From Sphingomonas sp. BK345 (GTDB lineage Bacteria > Pseudomonadota > Alphaproteobacteria > Sphingomonadales > Sphingomonadaceae), in assembly GCF_014193845.1 (NCBI RefSeq), contig NZ_JACHZX010000002.1, positions 682,001-746,000 on the forward strand: a stretch of 64,000 bases of DNA. The letters run 5' to 3'. The notes under the pieces were generated by a model. It was not told the DNA's origin, did no database searches, and saw only the letters and a program-made list of their open reading frames with translations. Shown piece after piece: positions 1-8,711 of the stretch. The position numbers were made by a program, and so were the translations under genes. Within the stretch, counting starts at the first letter, position 1. Each line of letters begins with the position of its first letter.

Positions 1-42
1 TCCACCACGCGCGACGACGCGGGCGCTACTGTCCGCGCGTGA
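1..42 (+). CDS. C-terminal end of an upstream gene (partial)
   Basis: Frame 1 is open from the left edge to a TGA at 40-42, giving only 13 residues (ends GATVRA). It lies 21 bases before a well-supported start, so it may be the end of the preceding gene of the exosortase-A-associated cluster. Too little is present to name it. Confidence 0.3.
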   Translation, partial: STTRDDAGATVRA

Positions 43-63
43 TCCGCTCTAGGGGATGATGTC

Positions 64-1551
64 ATGGTTCCGCTCGATCCCGTCCCGTCGTCGATCGATC
101 ACGTTCTGCGCGGCGAGCCGGACACGATCGCATTGGTCGATCGCGCCGGCACGCTCGATTATACCGCGGCGGAGGAGGCGGTGGCGCGGCTCGCCGGCTG
201 GCTCGCCGCGCAACGGCTCGCGCCCGGCACCCGCGTCGCCACCTGGCTGCCGAAGACGCGTGAGGCGTGCTGGATGCCGCTTGCCGCGGCGCGGGCGGGG
301 CTGGTCCACGTGCCGATCAACCCGCTGCTCAAGCGCGCGCAGATCGCGCACATCCTCGCTGACAGCGGCGCCGCGCTGCTGGTCACGCACGCCCCGCGCG
401 CCACCACGCTGGAGAACGGCGACCTGCCCCCCGGTTGCGCGCTCCACGTCGAAGCTGGGCAGGGCGACGCCTTGCCCCGTTCGCGCGCCGACCCGGACAC
501 GCTCGCGGCGCTGCTCTACACATCGGGTTCGACCGGTCGCCCCAGGGGCGTGATGCTGAGCCATGCCAATCTGTGGCTCGGTGCGATCAGCGTGGCGCAT
601 TACATGGCACTCACCCCGGACGACCGCGTGCTCGGTGTGCTGCCGCTGAGCTTCGACTACGGCCAAAACCAGCTCCTCTCCACCTGGGCCGCGGGAGCCA
701 GCGTGGCGCCGCTCGACTATCTCACGCCCCGCGACGTGGTGAAGGCGGTGGAGCGGCTTCATATCACCACGCTCGCCGGCGTACCGCCGCTGTGGGTGCA
801 GCTGCTCGAGGCGGAGTGGCCGGAGACGACCGCGGCGCGGCTGCGACGGCTGACCAACTCGGGCGGCGCGCTCACGCCGGCGCTCGTGCGCGGTCTGCGC
901 GCGCGCTTCCCCGACGCACGTCTCTTCCCGATGTACGGGCTGACCGAGGCGTTCCGTTCGACCTATCTCGACCCGGCGCTGGTGGATGATTACCCTGAGT
1001 CGATCGGCCGCGCGATCCCCTTCGCCGAGGTGCTCGTGGTCCGTCCGGACGGCGCGCGCGCGGCGACGGACGAGCCCGGCGAGCTGGTCCATGCCGGTCC
1101 GCTGGTCGCGCAGGGATATTGGCAGGATGCGGAGCGCACCGCGACGCGCTTCCGCCCTGCGCCCTCCTTCGCGCGCGCAAGCGGCACGGCGGTCTGGTCA
1201 GGCGATACGGTGGTGGAGGGCGCCGACGGGCTGCTCCGCTTCGTCGCGCGCGCCGACGAGATGATCAAGACCGCGGGCAACCGCGTCAGCCCGCAGGAGG
1301 TCGAGGAAGCGGTCACCGCCGGCGATGAGACGCGCGAGGCGGTCGCGGTCGGTATACCCGACGCGCGGCTCGGGCAGGCGATCCTGGTCGTCGCGCGCGG
1401 CGACGGCGGCGCCGACGCGGAACTGCGCGAGCGGTTGAAGCGCGACCTGCCCGGCTTCATGCAGCCGGCGCGCGTCGTGTGGCGCGCCGAGCTGCCGCGC
1501 AACGCCAACGGCAAGCTCGACCGCGCCGCGCTACGGGAGGAGTTCGCGTGA
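64..1551 (+). CDS. Acyl-CoA ligase (AMP-forming), exosortase A system-associated type
   Basis: ANL-superfamily adenylate-forming enzyme of 495 residues, which activates a carboxylic acid as acyl-AMP and then passes it to CoA or a carrier. The A3 P-loop motif (YTSGSTGRPRGVM) is at about residues 152-164, a YGLTE motif lies in the middle, and the C-terminal catalytic lysine is in NGKLDR (K484). The ATG at 64 is preceded by AGGGG with 8-base spacing. It overlaps the next gene, a group III PLP decarboxylase, by 4 bases (GTGA). That tandem pairing is typical of the exosortase-A/exopolysaccharide clusters of sphingomonads and related bacteria. The true acyl substrate cannot be read from the sequence. 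Confidence 0.85.
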   Translation: MVPLDPVPSSIDHVLRGEPDTIALVDRAGTLDYTAAEEAVARLAGWLAAQRLAPGTRVATWLPKTREACWMPLAAARAGLVHVPINPLLKRAQIAHILADSGAALLVTHAPRATTLENGDLPPGCALHVEAGQGDALPRSRADPDTLAALLYTSGSTGRPRGVMLSHANLWLGAISVAHYMALTPDDRVLGVLPLSFDYGQNQLLSTWAAGASVAPLDYLTPRDVVKAVERLHITTLAGVPPLWVQLLEAEWPETTAARLRRLTNSGGALTPALVRGLRARFPDARLFPMYGLTEAFRSTYLDPALVDDYPESIGRAIPFAEVLVVRPDGARAATDEPGELVHAGPLVAQGYWQDAERTATRFRPAPSFARASGTAVWSGDTVVEGADGLLRFVARADEMIKTAGNRVSPQEVEEAVTAGDETREAVAVGIPDARLGQAILVVARGDGGADAELRERLKRDLPGFMQPARVVWRAELPRNANGKLDRAALREEFA

Positions 1552-2771
1552 AGCCGATGGGTCCGCTGCCGCCCGCCTTCGCACACCAGCAGGGTGTGCT
1601 GACGATCGCGGGCGAGGATGCCGCTGCGCTGGTAGCGGCATATGGCTCGCCGCTGTTCGTCTACGACCTGGCCGCGGTCGCGGCGCAGGTGGCGCGTTTC
1701 CGTGCGGCGATGCCGGAGGCGATCGGACTTCATTACGCGATCAAGGCCAATCCGTTCGCGCCGCTGCTGGCGGCGATGGCGCCGCTGGTCGACGGGCTCG
1801 ACGTCGCCTCGGGCGGCGAGCTCGAATGCGCGCTCGCGGTCAAACCCGCCACCGCGGTGAGCTTCGCCGGACCGGGCAAGCGCGACGACGAGCTCGCCGC
1901 GGCGATAGCGGCGGGGGCGACGCTCAACATCGAGTCGGCGGGGGAGGCGCGGCGCGCGCTCGCGGCAGGCGAGCGGCTCGGCATCGCGCCGCGCGCGGCG
2001 GTGCGGGTCAACCCCGACCTCGAGCTGCGCGGCTCGGGGATGAAGATGGGAGGGCGTGCCTCACCGTTCGGGATCGACGCCGAAGAGGCCGCCGCGGTGG
2101 TGCGCTCGCTGATCGAGGGCGGTGCGACGTGGCGCGGCTTCCACATCTTCGCGGGCAGCCAGGCGCTCGACGCAGGCGCGCTGATCGAGACCCAGGCGGC
2201 GACGCTCGCGCTCGCGGCGCGGCTGGCGGACGCGGTCGGCGCCGCGCCGCCGCTGGTCAATCTGGGCGGCGGCTTCGGCGTGCCCTATTTCGCCGGCGAC
2301 GTGGCGCTCGACGTCGAACGGGTCGGCGGGGCGCTCGCGGAAGCGCTGTCGCGCCGCGCCGAGGTGCTCGCGGACAGCGGCTTCGCGCTCGAACTGGGGC
2401 GCTGGCTGGTGGCGGAGGCGGGGGTGTATCTCACCCGCGTCGTCGACCGAAAGGTGAGCCGCGGCGAGATCTTCCTCGTGGTCGACGGCGGGCTGCACCA
2501 CCAGCTCGCCGCCTCGGGCAATTTCGGCACCGTGGTGCGGCGCAATTATCCGCTCGCCGTGGGGGGGCGCATGGGCATGGCGGGCGAGGAGGAGGTGAGC
2601 GTCGTCGGCTGCCTCTGCACTCCCCTCGACCGATTAGGCGATCGCGTGCTGCTGCCGCGCACGGCGGCGGGCGACGTGGTCGCGGTGTTCCTCGCCGGTG
2701 CTTACGGGCTGACGGCGAGCCCGAGCGCGTTCCTCGGCCATCCGGCACCGGCGGAGGTCGTGGTCGGCTAA
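1548..2771 (+). CDS. PLP-dependent decarboxylase, exosortase A system-associated type
   Basis: Fold-type III (alanine-racemase-like barrel) amino acid decarboxylase of the ornithine/diaminopimelate decarboxylase family, 407 residues. The Schiff-base lysine is in YAIKANP (K66), and a glycine-rich phosphate-binding segment (NLGGGFGVPY) lies in the middle. The GTG at 1548 is chosen because it overlaps the previous stop (GTGA) and has GGGAGG 7 bases upstream; an ATG at 1557 is the alternative. Coupling to the acyl-CoA ligase suggests the pair makes an amine or amino-acyl precursor linked to exopolysaccharide or protein sorting. That role is inference from context. Confidence 0.85.
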   Translation: MKPMGPLPPAFAHQQGVLTIAGEDAAALVAAYGSPLFVYDLAAVAAQVARFRAAMPEAIGLHYAIKANPFAPLLAAMAPLVDGLDVASGGELECALAVKPATAVSFAGPGKRDDELAAAIAAGATLNIESAGEARRALAAGERLGIAPRAAVRVNPDLELRGSGMKMGGRASPFGIDAEEAAAVVRSLIEGGATWRGFHIFAGSQALDAGALIETQAATLALAARLADAVGAAPPLVNLGGGFGVPYFAGDVALDVERVGGALAEALSRRAEVLADSGFALELGRWLVAEAGVYLTRVVDRKVSRGEIFLVVDGGLHHQLAASGNFGTVVRRNYPLAVGGRMGMAGEEEVSVVGCLCTPLDRLGDRVLLPRTAAGDVVAVFLAGAYGLTASPSAFLGHPAPAEVVVG

Positions 2772-2805
2772 GCGGCAAAGGTGTTCGTGGGCTGGAACGC
2801 CTTAG

Positions 2806-3753
2806 TCATCCTGCCGTCAGCACCCTCCTGGTCCAGGCGTCGAACAGCTGCGGCCAGTGCGACCCCGGCAGCTCGGGTGGCAGATAGGCTGGGCCGAAGC
2901 CATGACCGCCCTCCTGGAAGAAGTGAGCCTCCACCGGCACCTGTGCGGCCTGGCAGGTGGTCAGCATCGCCATCGGCTCGCTCACCGGCACGGTGGTGTC
3001 GTCGAGCGCGTGCGCGATGAAGATCGGCGGCGTGTCGCGACGCACCCGCCGGTTCGTGTCGAACCGTGCCGCCGCCCGCGCGCCCACGCGCATCCGGTCG
3101 CCCGTGATCACGGGATAGACTAGCCCTGCGAAGGCGGGACGTGCGTCACCCGCATCGGCGGCATCAACGCGATCGTATACCGGGTCCATCGACGCGGTGG
3201 CGAGGCTGGCGGCGAGCAGCCCGCCCGCGGAGAAGCCGACCGTCCCCAGCTTCGCCGGATCGACGCCGTAGCGCACCGCGTCGGCGCGGATCAGCCGCAT
3301 CGCGCGCTGGGCGTCCTGCAAGGGGACGTCCTCGCTCTCCAGCCAGCCCTCGCCCGGCAGGCGATAGGCCAGCACGAAGACAGTGACGCCGAGCGGGTTG
3401 AAGACCTTGGCGACGTTGATCCCCTCGTTCTCGACCGAGAGGAAACGATAGCCGCCGCCGGGCATCGATAGCACAGCGCGCCCGTCCGGCCGCGCCGCGC
3501 GATAGACGCCGACGACCGGCTCGGCGACGCCGCGCAGGTGCAGCTCGCGGCGCGGTGCATTGCCTTCCATACGGTTGTCGGGGGTGGGCAGGCGGCGCGG
3601 CGCGTTGGGCGGCTGTTTGGGCCAGAGCCGGAAGCTCTCGGCGGGCGGCCAGGCGGTGTCCCGCGCTGCTTCCTGCGCGAGCGCCCGCGGCGCGGAAGCG
3701 AGTGTCGCCAGCCCGGCGGTCGCGCCCATCATCGTGCGCCGATCGATCCGCAT
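2806..3753 (-). CDS. Tat-exported alpha/beta hydrolase (acetylesterase/BD-FAE-like)
   Basis: 315-residue secreted esterase-like protein. The N-terminus carries a Tat-like signal (RRTMMG, hydrophobic stretch, cleavage near ALAQE). An oxyanion-hole motif MPGGGY is at about 98-102, the nucleophile elbow GFSAG gives S175, and the Asp and His are plausibly in ALDDTTVP and GGHGFG. This layout matches hydrolases that deacetylate xylo- or other oligosaccharides, usually periplasmic. It stands alone on the minus strand, convergent with the exosortase-associated pair, and its stop lies 35 bases from theirs. The substrate is not determinable. Confidence 0.8.
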   Translation of the reverse strand: MRIDRRTMMGATAGLATLASAPRALAQEAARDTAWPPAESFRLWPKQPPNAPRRLPTPDNRMEGNAPRRELHLRGVAEPVVGVYRAARPDGRAVLSMPGGGYRFLSVENEGINVAKVFNPLGVTVFVLAYRLPGEGWLESEDVPLQDAQRAMRLIRADAVRYGVDPAKLGTVGFSAGGLLAASLATASMDPVYDRVDAADAGDARPAFAGLVYPVITGDRMRVGARAAARFDTNRRVRRDTPPIFIAHALDDTTVPVSEPMAMLTTCQAAQVPVEAHFFQEGGHGFGPAYLPPELPGSHWPQLFDAWTRRVLTAG

Positions 3754-3877
3754 CTGCCCGCTCCCACCGCCATTGTCCGTGTGAGCCGGTCTATGGGATG
3801 GCGGAGTGTGTAGGCAAGCGGCAGCCGAGCGCAGGTAAGGGTCGCGCCGGATCCCTCCCAGCGATCCCGACGCGAGA

Positions 3878-3909
3878 AGGCCCCCGCCGGATCGCTCCGA
3901 CGGGGGCCT
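3878..3909 (-). terminator. Hairpin terminator downstream of the DHS-like gene
   Basis: A 9-bp perfect stem (AGGCCCCCG at 3878-3886 with CGGGGGCCT at 3901-3909) lies 24 bases past the stop of the DHS-like gene. Read on the minus strand it is followed by only a weak T-rich tract (TTCTC), so it is a moderate terminator candidate. Confidence 0.55.
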
Positions 3910-3932
3910 CGTCTTGGGCGCGCGTTACCGCC

Positions 3933-5009
3933 TCAGGCGAACAGCTTGGCCCAGGCGCGGGTCGGGCGGTCCTTCCACAGCCCGCGGTGATAGGCGTCCG
4001 ACGCCAGCAGCGGCATCACCGAGCCGGCCTCAGCGAACACCATCTGCTCGATGCCGGTGTTGACCTTGCCCCAGCTCGCCGCCTCCTGCAGCGTCGAGGA
4101 CGAGCAGGCGCCGTCGCGCACGTCCGCCACGGTGATCTGCACCGCGTACTTGTGCACCGCGACGTCGTCGTGGCCGAGGATCTCGGCGCAGACCACCGTG
4201 TCCTGGATAAAGTTCTTCGGCACGCCGCCGCCGATCATCAGCAGGCCGGTGGTGCCCGCCTTGATCTTGATCTCGGTGAGCTCGCGGAAGTCCGCCACCG
4301 CGTCGATCATCAGATACGGCTTGCCCGCCTTGGCCGAATCGACCTGGTGCTTGACCAGCCCGAAGCCCGCCGAGCTATCGACGAAGGCCGGGCAGAAGAT
4401 CGGCACGTCATGCTCATAGGCGAGCTTGACCAGGCTGTTCTCCTTCTTGCCGTGCTCGACGAGATACTTGCCCATCTCGCGAATGAAGGCGCGGCTCGAA
4501 TAGGCCTTGGGCTCCAGCGACTCCGCGATCTCGAAGATCGTGTGGTCGACGTTCTGGAGCGCCTCCTCGTCGATGTACGTGTCGTAGATACGATCGATGT
4601 AGAGCGAGCGCAGCGTGTCGTCGTCGGGGATCTCGAGCGCCTGATAATGCTTGTGGCCGAGGCCCTCGAAGAAATCCATGTCGACGATGGTCGCGCCCGT
4701 GGCGACGATCACGTCGACCATGTTGTTGCGCACCAGCTCGGCATACAGGTCCATGCAGCCGCCGGCCGAGGTCGAGCCCGCGATCACCAGACACACCGTG
4801 CAGTCCTTGTCGGCCAGCATCTGGTTGTAGATCTTGGTGGCGCGGCCGAGGTCGCGGCTGGTGAAGCTCATGTCGCTCATCGCGTCGACGATCGGGCGCG
4901 CGTCGAAGCTCTTGATGTCCACGTGCTTGACCTGCTTGGACAGCAGCTCCGCCTTACGCGTGTCGTTGATCTTCGCCTGGTCGTGCGAGGGGGCGAGGGT
5001 ATCGGTCAT
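3933..5009 (-). CDS. Deoxyhypusine synthase-like polyamine enzyme (homospermidine-type)
   Basis: 358-residue member of the deoxyhypusine synthase family. The catalytic lysine of DHS is conserved in the SWGKV motif (K315), and an NAD-binding segment with GGGVPK is present. Bacteria lack eIF5A, so family members here are thought to transfer an aminobutyl group to a small amine (homospermidine or a guanidino relative) rather than to a protein. The ATG at 5009 has GGGAG 6-7 bases upstream; the open frame extends further but without homologous-looking sequence. It follows an ornithine decarboxylase-like gene on the same strand about 100 bases upstream, which could supply putrescine. The exact product is not determinable. 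Confidence 0.85.
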   Translation of the reverse strand: MTDTLAPSHDQAKINDTRKAELLSKQVKHVDIKSFDARPIVDAMSDMSFTSRDLGRATKIYNQMLADKDCTVCLVIAGSTSAGGCMDLYAELVRNNMVDVIVATGATIVDMDFFEGLGHKHYQALEIPDDDTLRSLYIDRIYDTYIDEEALQNVDHTIFEIAESLEPKAYSSRAFIREMGKYLVEHGKKENSLVKLAYEHDVPIFCPAFVDSSAGFGLVKHQVDSAKAGKPYLMIDAVADFRELTEIKIKAGTTGLLMIGGGVPKNFIQDTVVCAEILGHDDVAVHKYAVQITVADVRDGACSSSTLQEAASWGKVNTGIEQMVFAEAGSVMPLLASDAYHRGLWKDRPTRAWAKLFA

Positions 5010-5111
5010 GGGGTGCTCCCATTGGGGTACACGTCGTTCACGGGGACGCGGAAACCCATCTGACGGCGGCACGCCACCGCGCGCCGCCGCCAATTTCTTG
5101 AGGTCGTAAGG

Positions 5112-6374
5112 TTACAGCTTGACGACGTTGCTCGCGACCGCGGGTTCCACCACGGTGTAGAGCGATTCCATCGGCTCGTCGGTCGCGATCACCGTCTCGT
5201 CCGAGCCGAAGCCGTTGAACGCGGTGCGCATCGCCGCGCCATAGGCGCCCAGCATGCCGATCTCGACGTAATCGCCGACCGTAATGTCCGCCGGCAGCGG
5301 AAAGGGGCCGGGCATATGGTCGAGGTCGTCGCAGGTCGGGCCCCAGAAGCTGAACGGATGGTCGCGGACGGTCGACTCCGGCTCACGCAGCAGCGCCACC
5401 GGGTAGCGCCAGCCGATGTGCGCCGCGTCGAACAGCGCGCCATAGGCGCCGTCGTTGATGTACAGCTCCTCGCCGCGGCGTCGCTCGACGCGCACGACCA
5501 CCGAGCTGTACTCGGCGCAAAGCGCGCGACCCGGCTCGGCCCAAAGCTCGGCCGAATAGCTGATCGGCAAGCTCTCGAACGCGCGGTGGATCGTCTCGAA
5601 ATAGCGCTCGAGCGGCGGCGGGGTCATGCCCGGATAGGCCGAGGGGAAACCGCCGCCGACGTCGATGACGTCGACCGTCACCGCCGCGCCGACGATCGCC
5701 TGGCGCACGCGCTCCATCGCGTTGCTGTACGCCTCGGGCGTCATCGCCTGCGAGCCGACGTGGAAGCAGATGCCGAGCGCGTCCGCCACCTGGCGGGTCG
5801 CCAGCAGCAGCTCGCGCGCTTCGTCCGGCGCGACGCCGAACTTCGACGCGAGACTGAGCTTCGAATGCTCCGACGACACGCGCAGCCGCACGCAGAGCGT
5901 GAGGTCCGCTGCGCCACGGGTGGCGCGCACGATCTTCGCCAGCTCTTCCATGCTGTCGAGCGAGAAGGTGCGGACGCCGTGCGTGAAGTACGCCTCTGCG
6001 ATGGCCTCCTCGGCTTTCACCGGGTGCATGAAGCACAACGTCGCCTGCGGCAGCGTGCGGGCGACCAGACGCACCTCGGCGATCGAGGCGACGTCGTACG
6101 TCGTCACGCCGTTGTCATACAGCGTCCGTAGCAGCTCGGGGCTCGGGTTCGCCTTGACCGCATACATGGTCCGGCCCGGAAACTTCTCCGTGAAGAAGCG
6201 GGCGGCCCGTGCCGCGGCGTGCGGACGAACGATCGTCACCGGCTGGACCGGCTGACGGGCGGCAATGTCGATGGCCCCGGCGACGGAATCGGCGGGAACG
6301 GTCGAGAGGGGCGCTAGCCCCAGCGCGCGATGATGCTGGTGCAATTCAAGGGACCTCCAATTGCCTTGCGGCAT
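5112..6374 (-). CDS. Ornithine (lysine/ornithine) decarboxylase, fold type III
   Basis: 420-residue PLP-dependent decarboxylase of the eukaryotic-type ODC family, making putrescine (and possibly cadaverine) in the cytosol. The PLP lysine is in YAVKANP (K74), the glycine loop is VIDVGGGFPS, and the catalytic cysteine is in the GPTCDD motif. The ATG at 6374 has no obvious Shine-Dalgarno sequence, but no better start is visible. It heads a probable two-gene polyamine operon with the DHS-like gene. Substrate choice between ornithine and lysine cannot be settled by eye. Confidence 0.88.
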   Translation of the reverse strand: MPQGNWRSLELHQHHRALGLAPLSTVPADSVAGAIDIAARQPVQPVTIVRPHAAARAARFFTEKFPGRTMYAVKANPSPELLRTLYDNGVTTYDVASIAEVRLVARTLPQATLCFMHPVKAEEAIAEAYFTHGVRTFSLDSMEELAKIVRATRGAADLTLCVRLRVSSEHSKLSLASKFGVAPDEARELLLATRQVADALGICFHVGSQAMTPEAYSNAMERVRQAIVGAAVTVDVIDVGGGFPSAYPGMTPPPLERYFETIHRAFESLPISYSAELWAEPGRALCAEYSSVVVRVERRRGEELYINDGAYGALFDAAHIGWRYPVALLREPESTVRDHPFSFWGPTCDDLDHMPGPFPLPADITVGDYVEIGMLGAYGAAMRTAFNGFGSDETVIATDEPMESLYTVVEPAVASNVVKL

Positions 6375-6484
6375 ACGGTGACAAAAAGCTGCCTTGCGGT
6401 TGGAAGTCCCATGGGGCAGCGGAGGCGCGAATTAGGATCGCTGGACCGCCTTGTAAAGTGGTTCGGTGGAGGAAAGGTTCAGAT

Positions 6485-7492
6485 GTGACTGTTCTGCGAC
6501 AACCGACGCGGGCGGGGGTGCGCGACGCTGCCGCCAAGGTCGCTGCCATCCTCCCGCCGACACCGATATTTGTGAGTGAAATCAACGGCGTAAATGTGGT
6601 TCTCAAAGCCGAGTCGCTGCAGCCGATCGGCGCCTTCAAGGTGCGCGGCGCGTGGCATCGACTGACCGCCCTGGACGACGAAGCGAGACGTAGAGGCGTC
6701 GTGGCGTTCTCCTCGGGCAATCACGCGCAGGGGATCGCCTGGGCGGCGCGCCGGCTCGGCATCGCCGCGACGATCGTGATGCCCGCCGACGCGCCGCGGG
6801 CAAAGCGCGAGTCGACGCTCGCGCTCGGCGCCGAGGTGGTCGATTATGACCGCGCGACGCAGAGCCGCGAGGCGATCGCGGCGCGGCTCGCCGAGGCGCG
6901 CGGCGCCACGCTGGTGCCGAGCTTCGACGATCCCTGGGTGATCGAGGGGCAGGGCAGCGCCGGCGTCGAGGCGGCGCGGCAGGTGGATGCGCTCGGACTC
7001 GGCGCGGTGCGGCGCGTGGTGGTGCCGTGCGGCGGGGGCGGGCTCGCAGCGGGGATCGCGCTGGCGCTGCCCGAGGCGGCGATCACCGTGGTCGAGCCAG
7101 AGGGCTGGGACGACATGCGGCGCAGCCTCGAGGCGAGCTGGATCGAGCCCGTCGGCGCCAACCCGCCGCCGACCGCGTGCGACTCGCTCCAGACCAAGGA
7201 AGTCTCGCCGCTGACCTTCGACGTGCTGTCGCGCCGCGACGCGACCGGCGTGGCGGTGAGCGAGCACGCGGTACGCGAGGCGCAGCGCTGGGCGGCGGCG
7301 CAGCTGCGGCTGGTGATCGAGCCCGGCGGGGCGGTGGCGCTGGCGGCGCTGCTCACGGGACAGGTCGCGGCCGAGCCGGGGACGCTGGCGATCCTCTCGG
7401 GCGGCAACGTCGACCTCGACGCCTATGCCGCGGTGCTCGCCGGCGAGCCGGTCGCGGTCGCGGCGGCGCACGGGTCGGTGGAGCCGGTATGA
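6485..7492 (+). CDS. Threonine dehydratase-like PLP enzyme (fold type II)
   Basis: 335-residue beta-family PLP enzyme, threonine/serine ammonia-lyase type, deaminating a hydroxyamino acid to a 2-oxoacid. The PLP lysine is in GAFKVRGA, the substrate loop is SSGNHAQG, and the phosphate-binding loop is CGGGGLAAG. There is no C-terminal ACT-like regulatory domain, so it resembles the short catabolic type rather than biosynthetic IlvA. The GTG at 6485 is supported by GGAGGA 11 bases upstream. It is divergent from the ornithine decarboxylase and overlaps the next small gene by 4 bases (ATGA). Other small substrates such as diaminopropionate or hydroxyaspartate are possible. Confidence 0.8.
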   Translation: MTVLRQPTRAGVRDAAAKVAAILPPTPIFVSEINGVNVVLKAESLQPIGAFKVRGAWHRLTALDDEARRRGVVAFSSGNHAQGIAWAARRLGIAATIVMPADAPRAKRESTLALGAEVVDYDRATQSREAIAARLAEARGATLVPSFDDPWVIEGQGSAGVEAARQVDALGLGAVRRVVVPCGGGGLAAGIALALPEAAITVVEPEGWDDMRRSLEASWIEPVGANPPPTACDSLQTKEVSPLTFDVLSRRDATGVAVSEHAVREAQRWAAAQLRLVIEPGGAVALAALLTGQVAAEPGTLAILSGGNVDLDAYAAVLAGEPVAVAAAHGSVEPV

Positions 7493-7668
7493 CGCCCGCG
7501 TTCGGCAGCATCGCCGCGGCGGCGCCGGCCTTGGCGATGCTGGGCGCACTCGCCTGCCTGATCGGCGGGGGCTACCTGATCGCGACCCGGCGCGACCGCA
7601 CCAAGGGCGTGCTGATGCTCGTGATGGCCGCGGTGCTGGTCGGCAACGTGCTGATCTGGGTGGCGTGA
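7489..7668 (+). CDS. Small two-helix membrane protein
   Basis: 59-residue protein whose ATG overlaps the stop of the threonine dehydratase-like gene (ATGA), so the two are probably translationally coupled. Two hydrophobic segments (about residues 8-31 and 40-58) flank a short basic loop (TRRDRTKG), suggesting a helical hairpin in the inner membrane. No family is recognised. Confidence 0.65.
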   Translation: MTPAFGSIAAAAPALAMLGALACLIGGGYLIATRRDRTKGVLMLVMAAVLVGNVLIWVA

Positions 7669-7973
7669 GCGCGACGTCGCGGCGCCAATGTTGCGAATGT
7701 TGAGTCGCTGCGCGTTGGAGCGCGGGGCGTATGTTGTGTCGGCGCGGCTGTGAGATGAGGGCGAGGCGCATCCGCGACGCGTACCGCGGCGGCGGTGACG
7801 TAGGACAGCGCTTGGCCCTAGCAGAAATCCTCCCCGGCACGGGGAGGAGGACCGCCGGCCGCAGGCCGGTGGTGGAGGGGGGGCTTCCACAGGCGCTATG
7901 CTGCGCGGCGAGCCCCCTCCACCACGCCCTGCGGGCGCGGTCCCCCTCCCCGCGAGCGGGGAGGAGTTCGCCC
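7669..7973. repeat. Intergenic region with a composite GC-rich inverted repeat (copy 1)
   Basis: No gene is seen here. The region holds a 24-base motif at 7687-7710, a short shared word (GTAGGACAG, 7800-7808), then two inverted arms of about 55 bases (about 7826-7881 and 7913-7970). The arms contain nested hairpins of the CTCCCC/GGGGAG type. The same ordered set occurs at 19306-19570. It resembles the REP-like dispersed intergenic repeats of sphingomonads. Confidence 0.75.
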
Positions 7974-8630
7974 TCACTTGATCGGCGAGTTCGGGTCCAG
8001 CCGCATGTCGAGGTAAGTGTCGACCGAACGCATCAGGTCGTCCATCTCATGCTCGAAGAAGTGGTTGGCGCGCGGGATCACGTCGTGGTGGATCGTGATG
8101 TGCTTTTGCGTGCGCAGCTTGTCGACCAGCTTCTGCGAGGCGAGCGGGGTCACCACCTCGTCCTCGGCGCCCTGGATGATGATCCCCGACGAGGGGCAGG
8201 GCGCCAGGAAGCTGAAGTCGAACATGTTCGCGGGCGGCGCGATCGAGATGAAGCCGCGGATCTCGGGCCGGCGCATCAGCAGCTGCATGCCGATCCAGGC
8301 GCCGAAGCCGAAGCCCGCCACCCAGGTGGTCTGCGCCTCGGCGTGGAAGCTCTGCACCCAGTCGAGTGCCGCGGCCGCGTCGGAGAGCTCGCCCACGCCA
8401 TTGTCGAACACACCCTGGCTCTTGCCGACACCGCGGAAGTTGAAGCGCAGCGTGGCGAAGCCGCGGCGCTGGAAGGTCTTGTAGAGCTCCTGCACGATAC
8501 GATTGTTCATCGTGCCGCCCGCGTTGGGGTGCGGGTGGAGGATCATCGCGACGGGCGCGCGCGGGCGCGGCGCTGGGGCGAAGCGGCCCTCGATGCGGCC
8601 TTCGGGTCCGGGGAAGATGACTTCGGGCAT
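7974..8630 (-). CDS. Alpha/beta-hydrolase-fold protein lacking the usual nucleophile serine
   Basis: 218-residue cytosolic alpha/beta-hydrolase-like protein. An HPHPNAGGTMNN segment and the FNFRGVGKSQG motif are characteristic of the dienelactone-hydrolase-like/YheT-type group. The nucleophile elbow reads GFGFG (residues 106-110), so the position normally held by Ser or Cys is Gly108, while a candidate Asp (AEDEVV) and His (ANHFFEH) remain. It may be a non-catalytic or altered-mechanism member. The ATG at 8630 is chosen; a GTG at 8636 is equally in frame. It is divergent from the cysteine desulfurase operon, 81 bases away. Confidence 0.75.
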   Translation of the reverse strand: MPEVIFPGPEGRIEGRFAPAPRPRAPVAMILHPHPNAGGTMNNRIVQELYKTFQRRGFATLRFNFRGVGKSQGVFDNGVGELSDAAAALDWVQSFHAEAQTTWVAGFGFGAWIGMQLLMRRPEIRGFISIAPPANMFDFSFLAPCPSSGIIIQGAEDEVVTPLASQKLVDKLRTQKHITIHHDVIPRANHFFEHEMDDLMRSVDTYLDMRLDPNSPIK

Positions 8631-8711
8631 GGTCACTCGTCTGGAGGCGGGGCGTTGGGCCCGGCGAGAAGCGCGCTATATAGGCCACGCGCCCGATAAT
8701 GGAACGATTGG

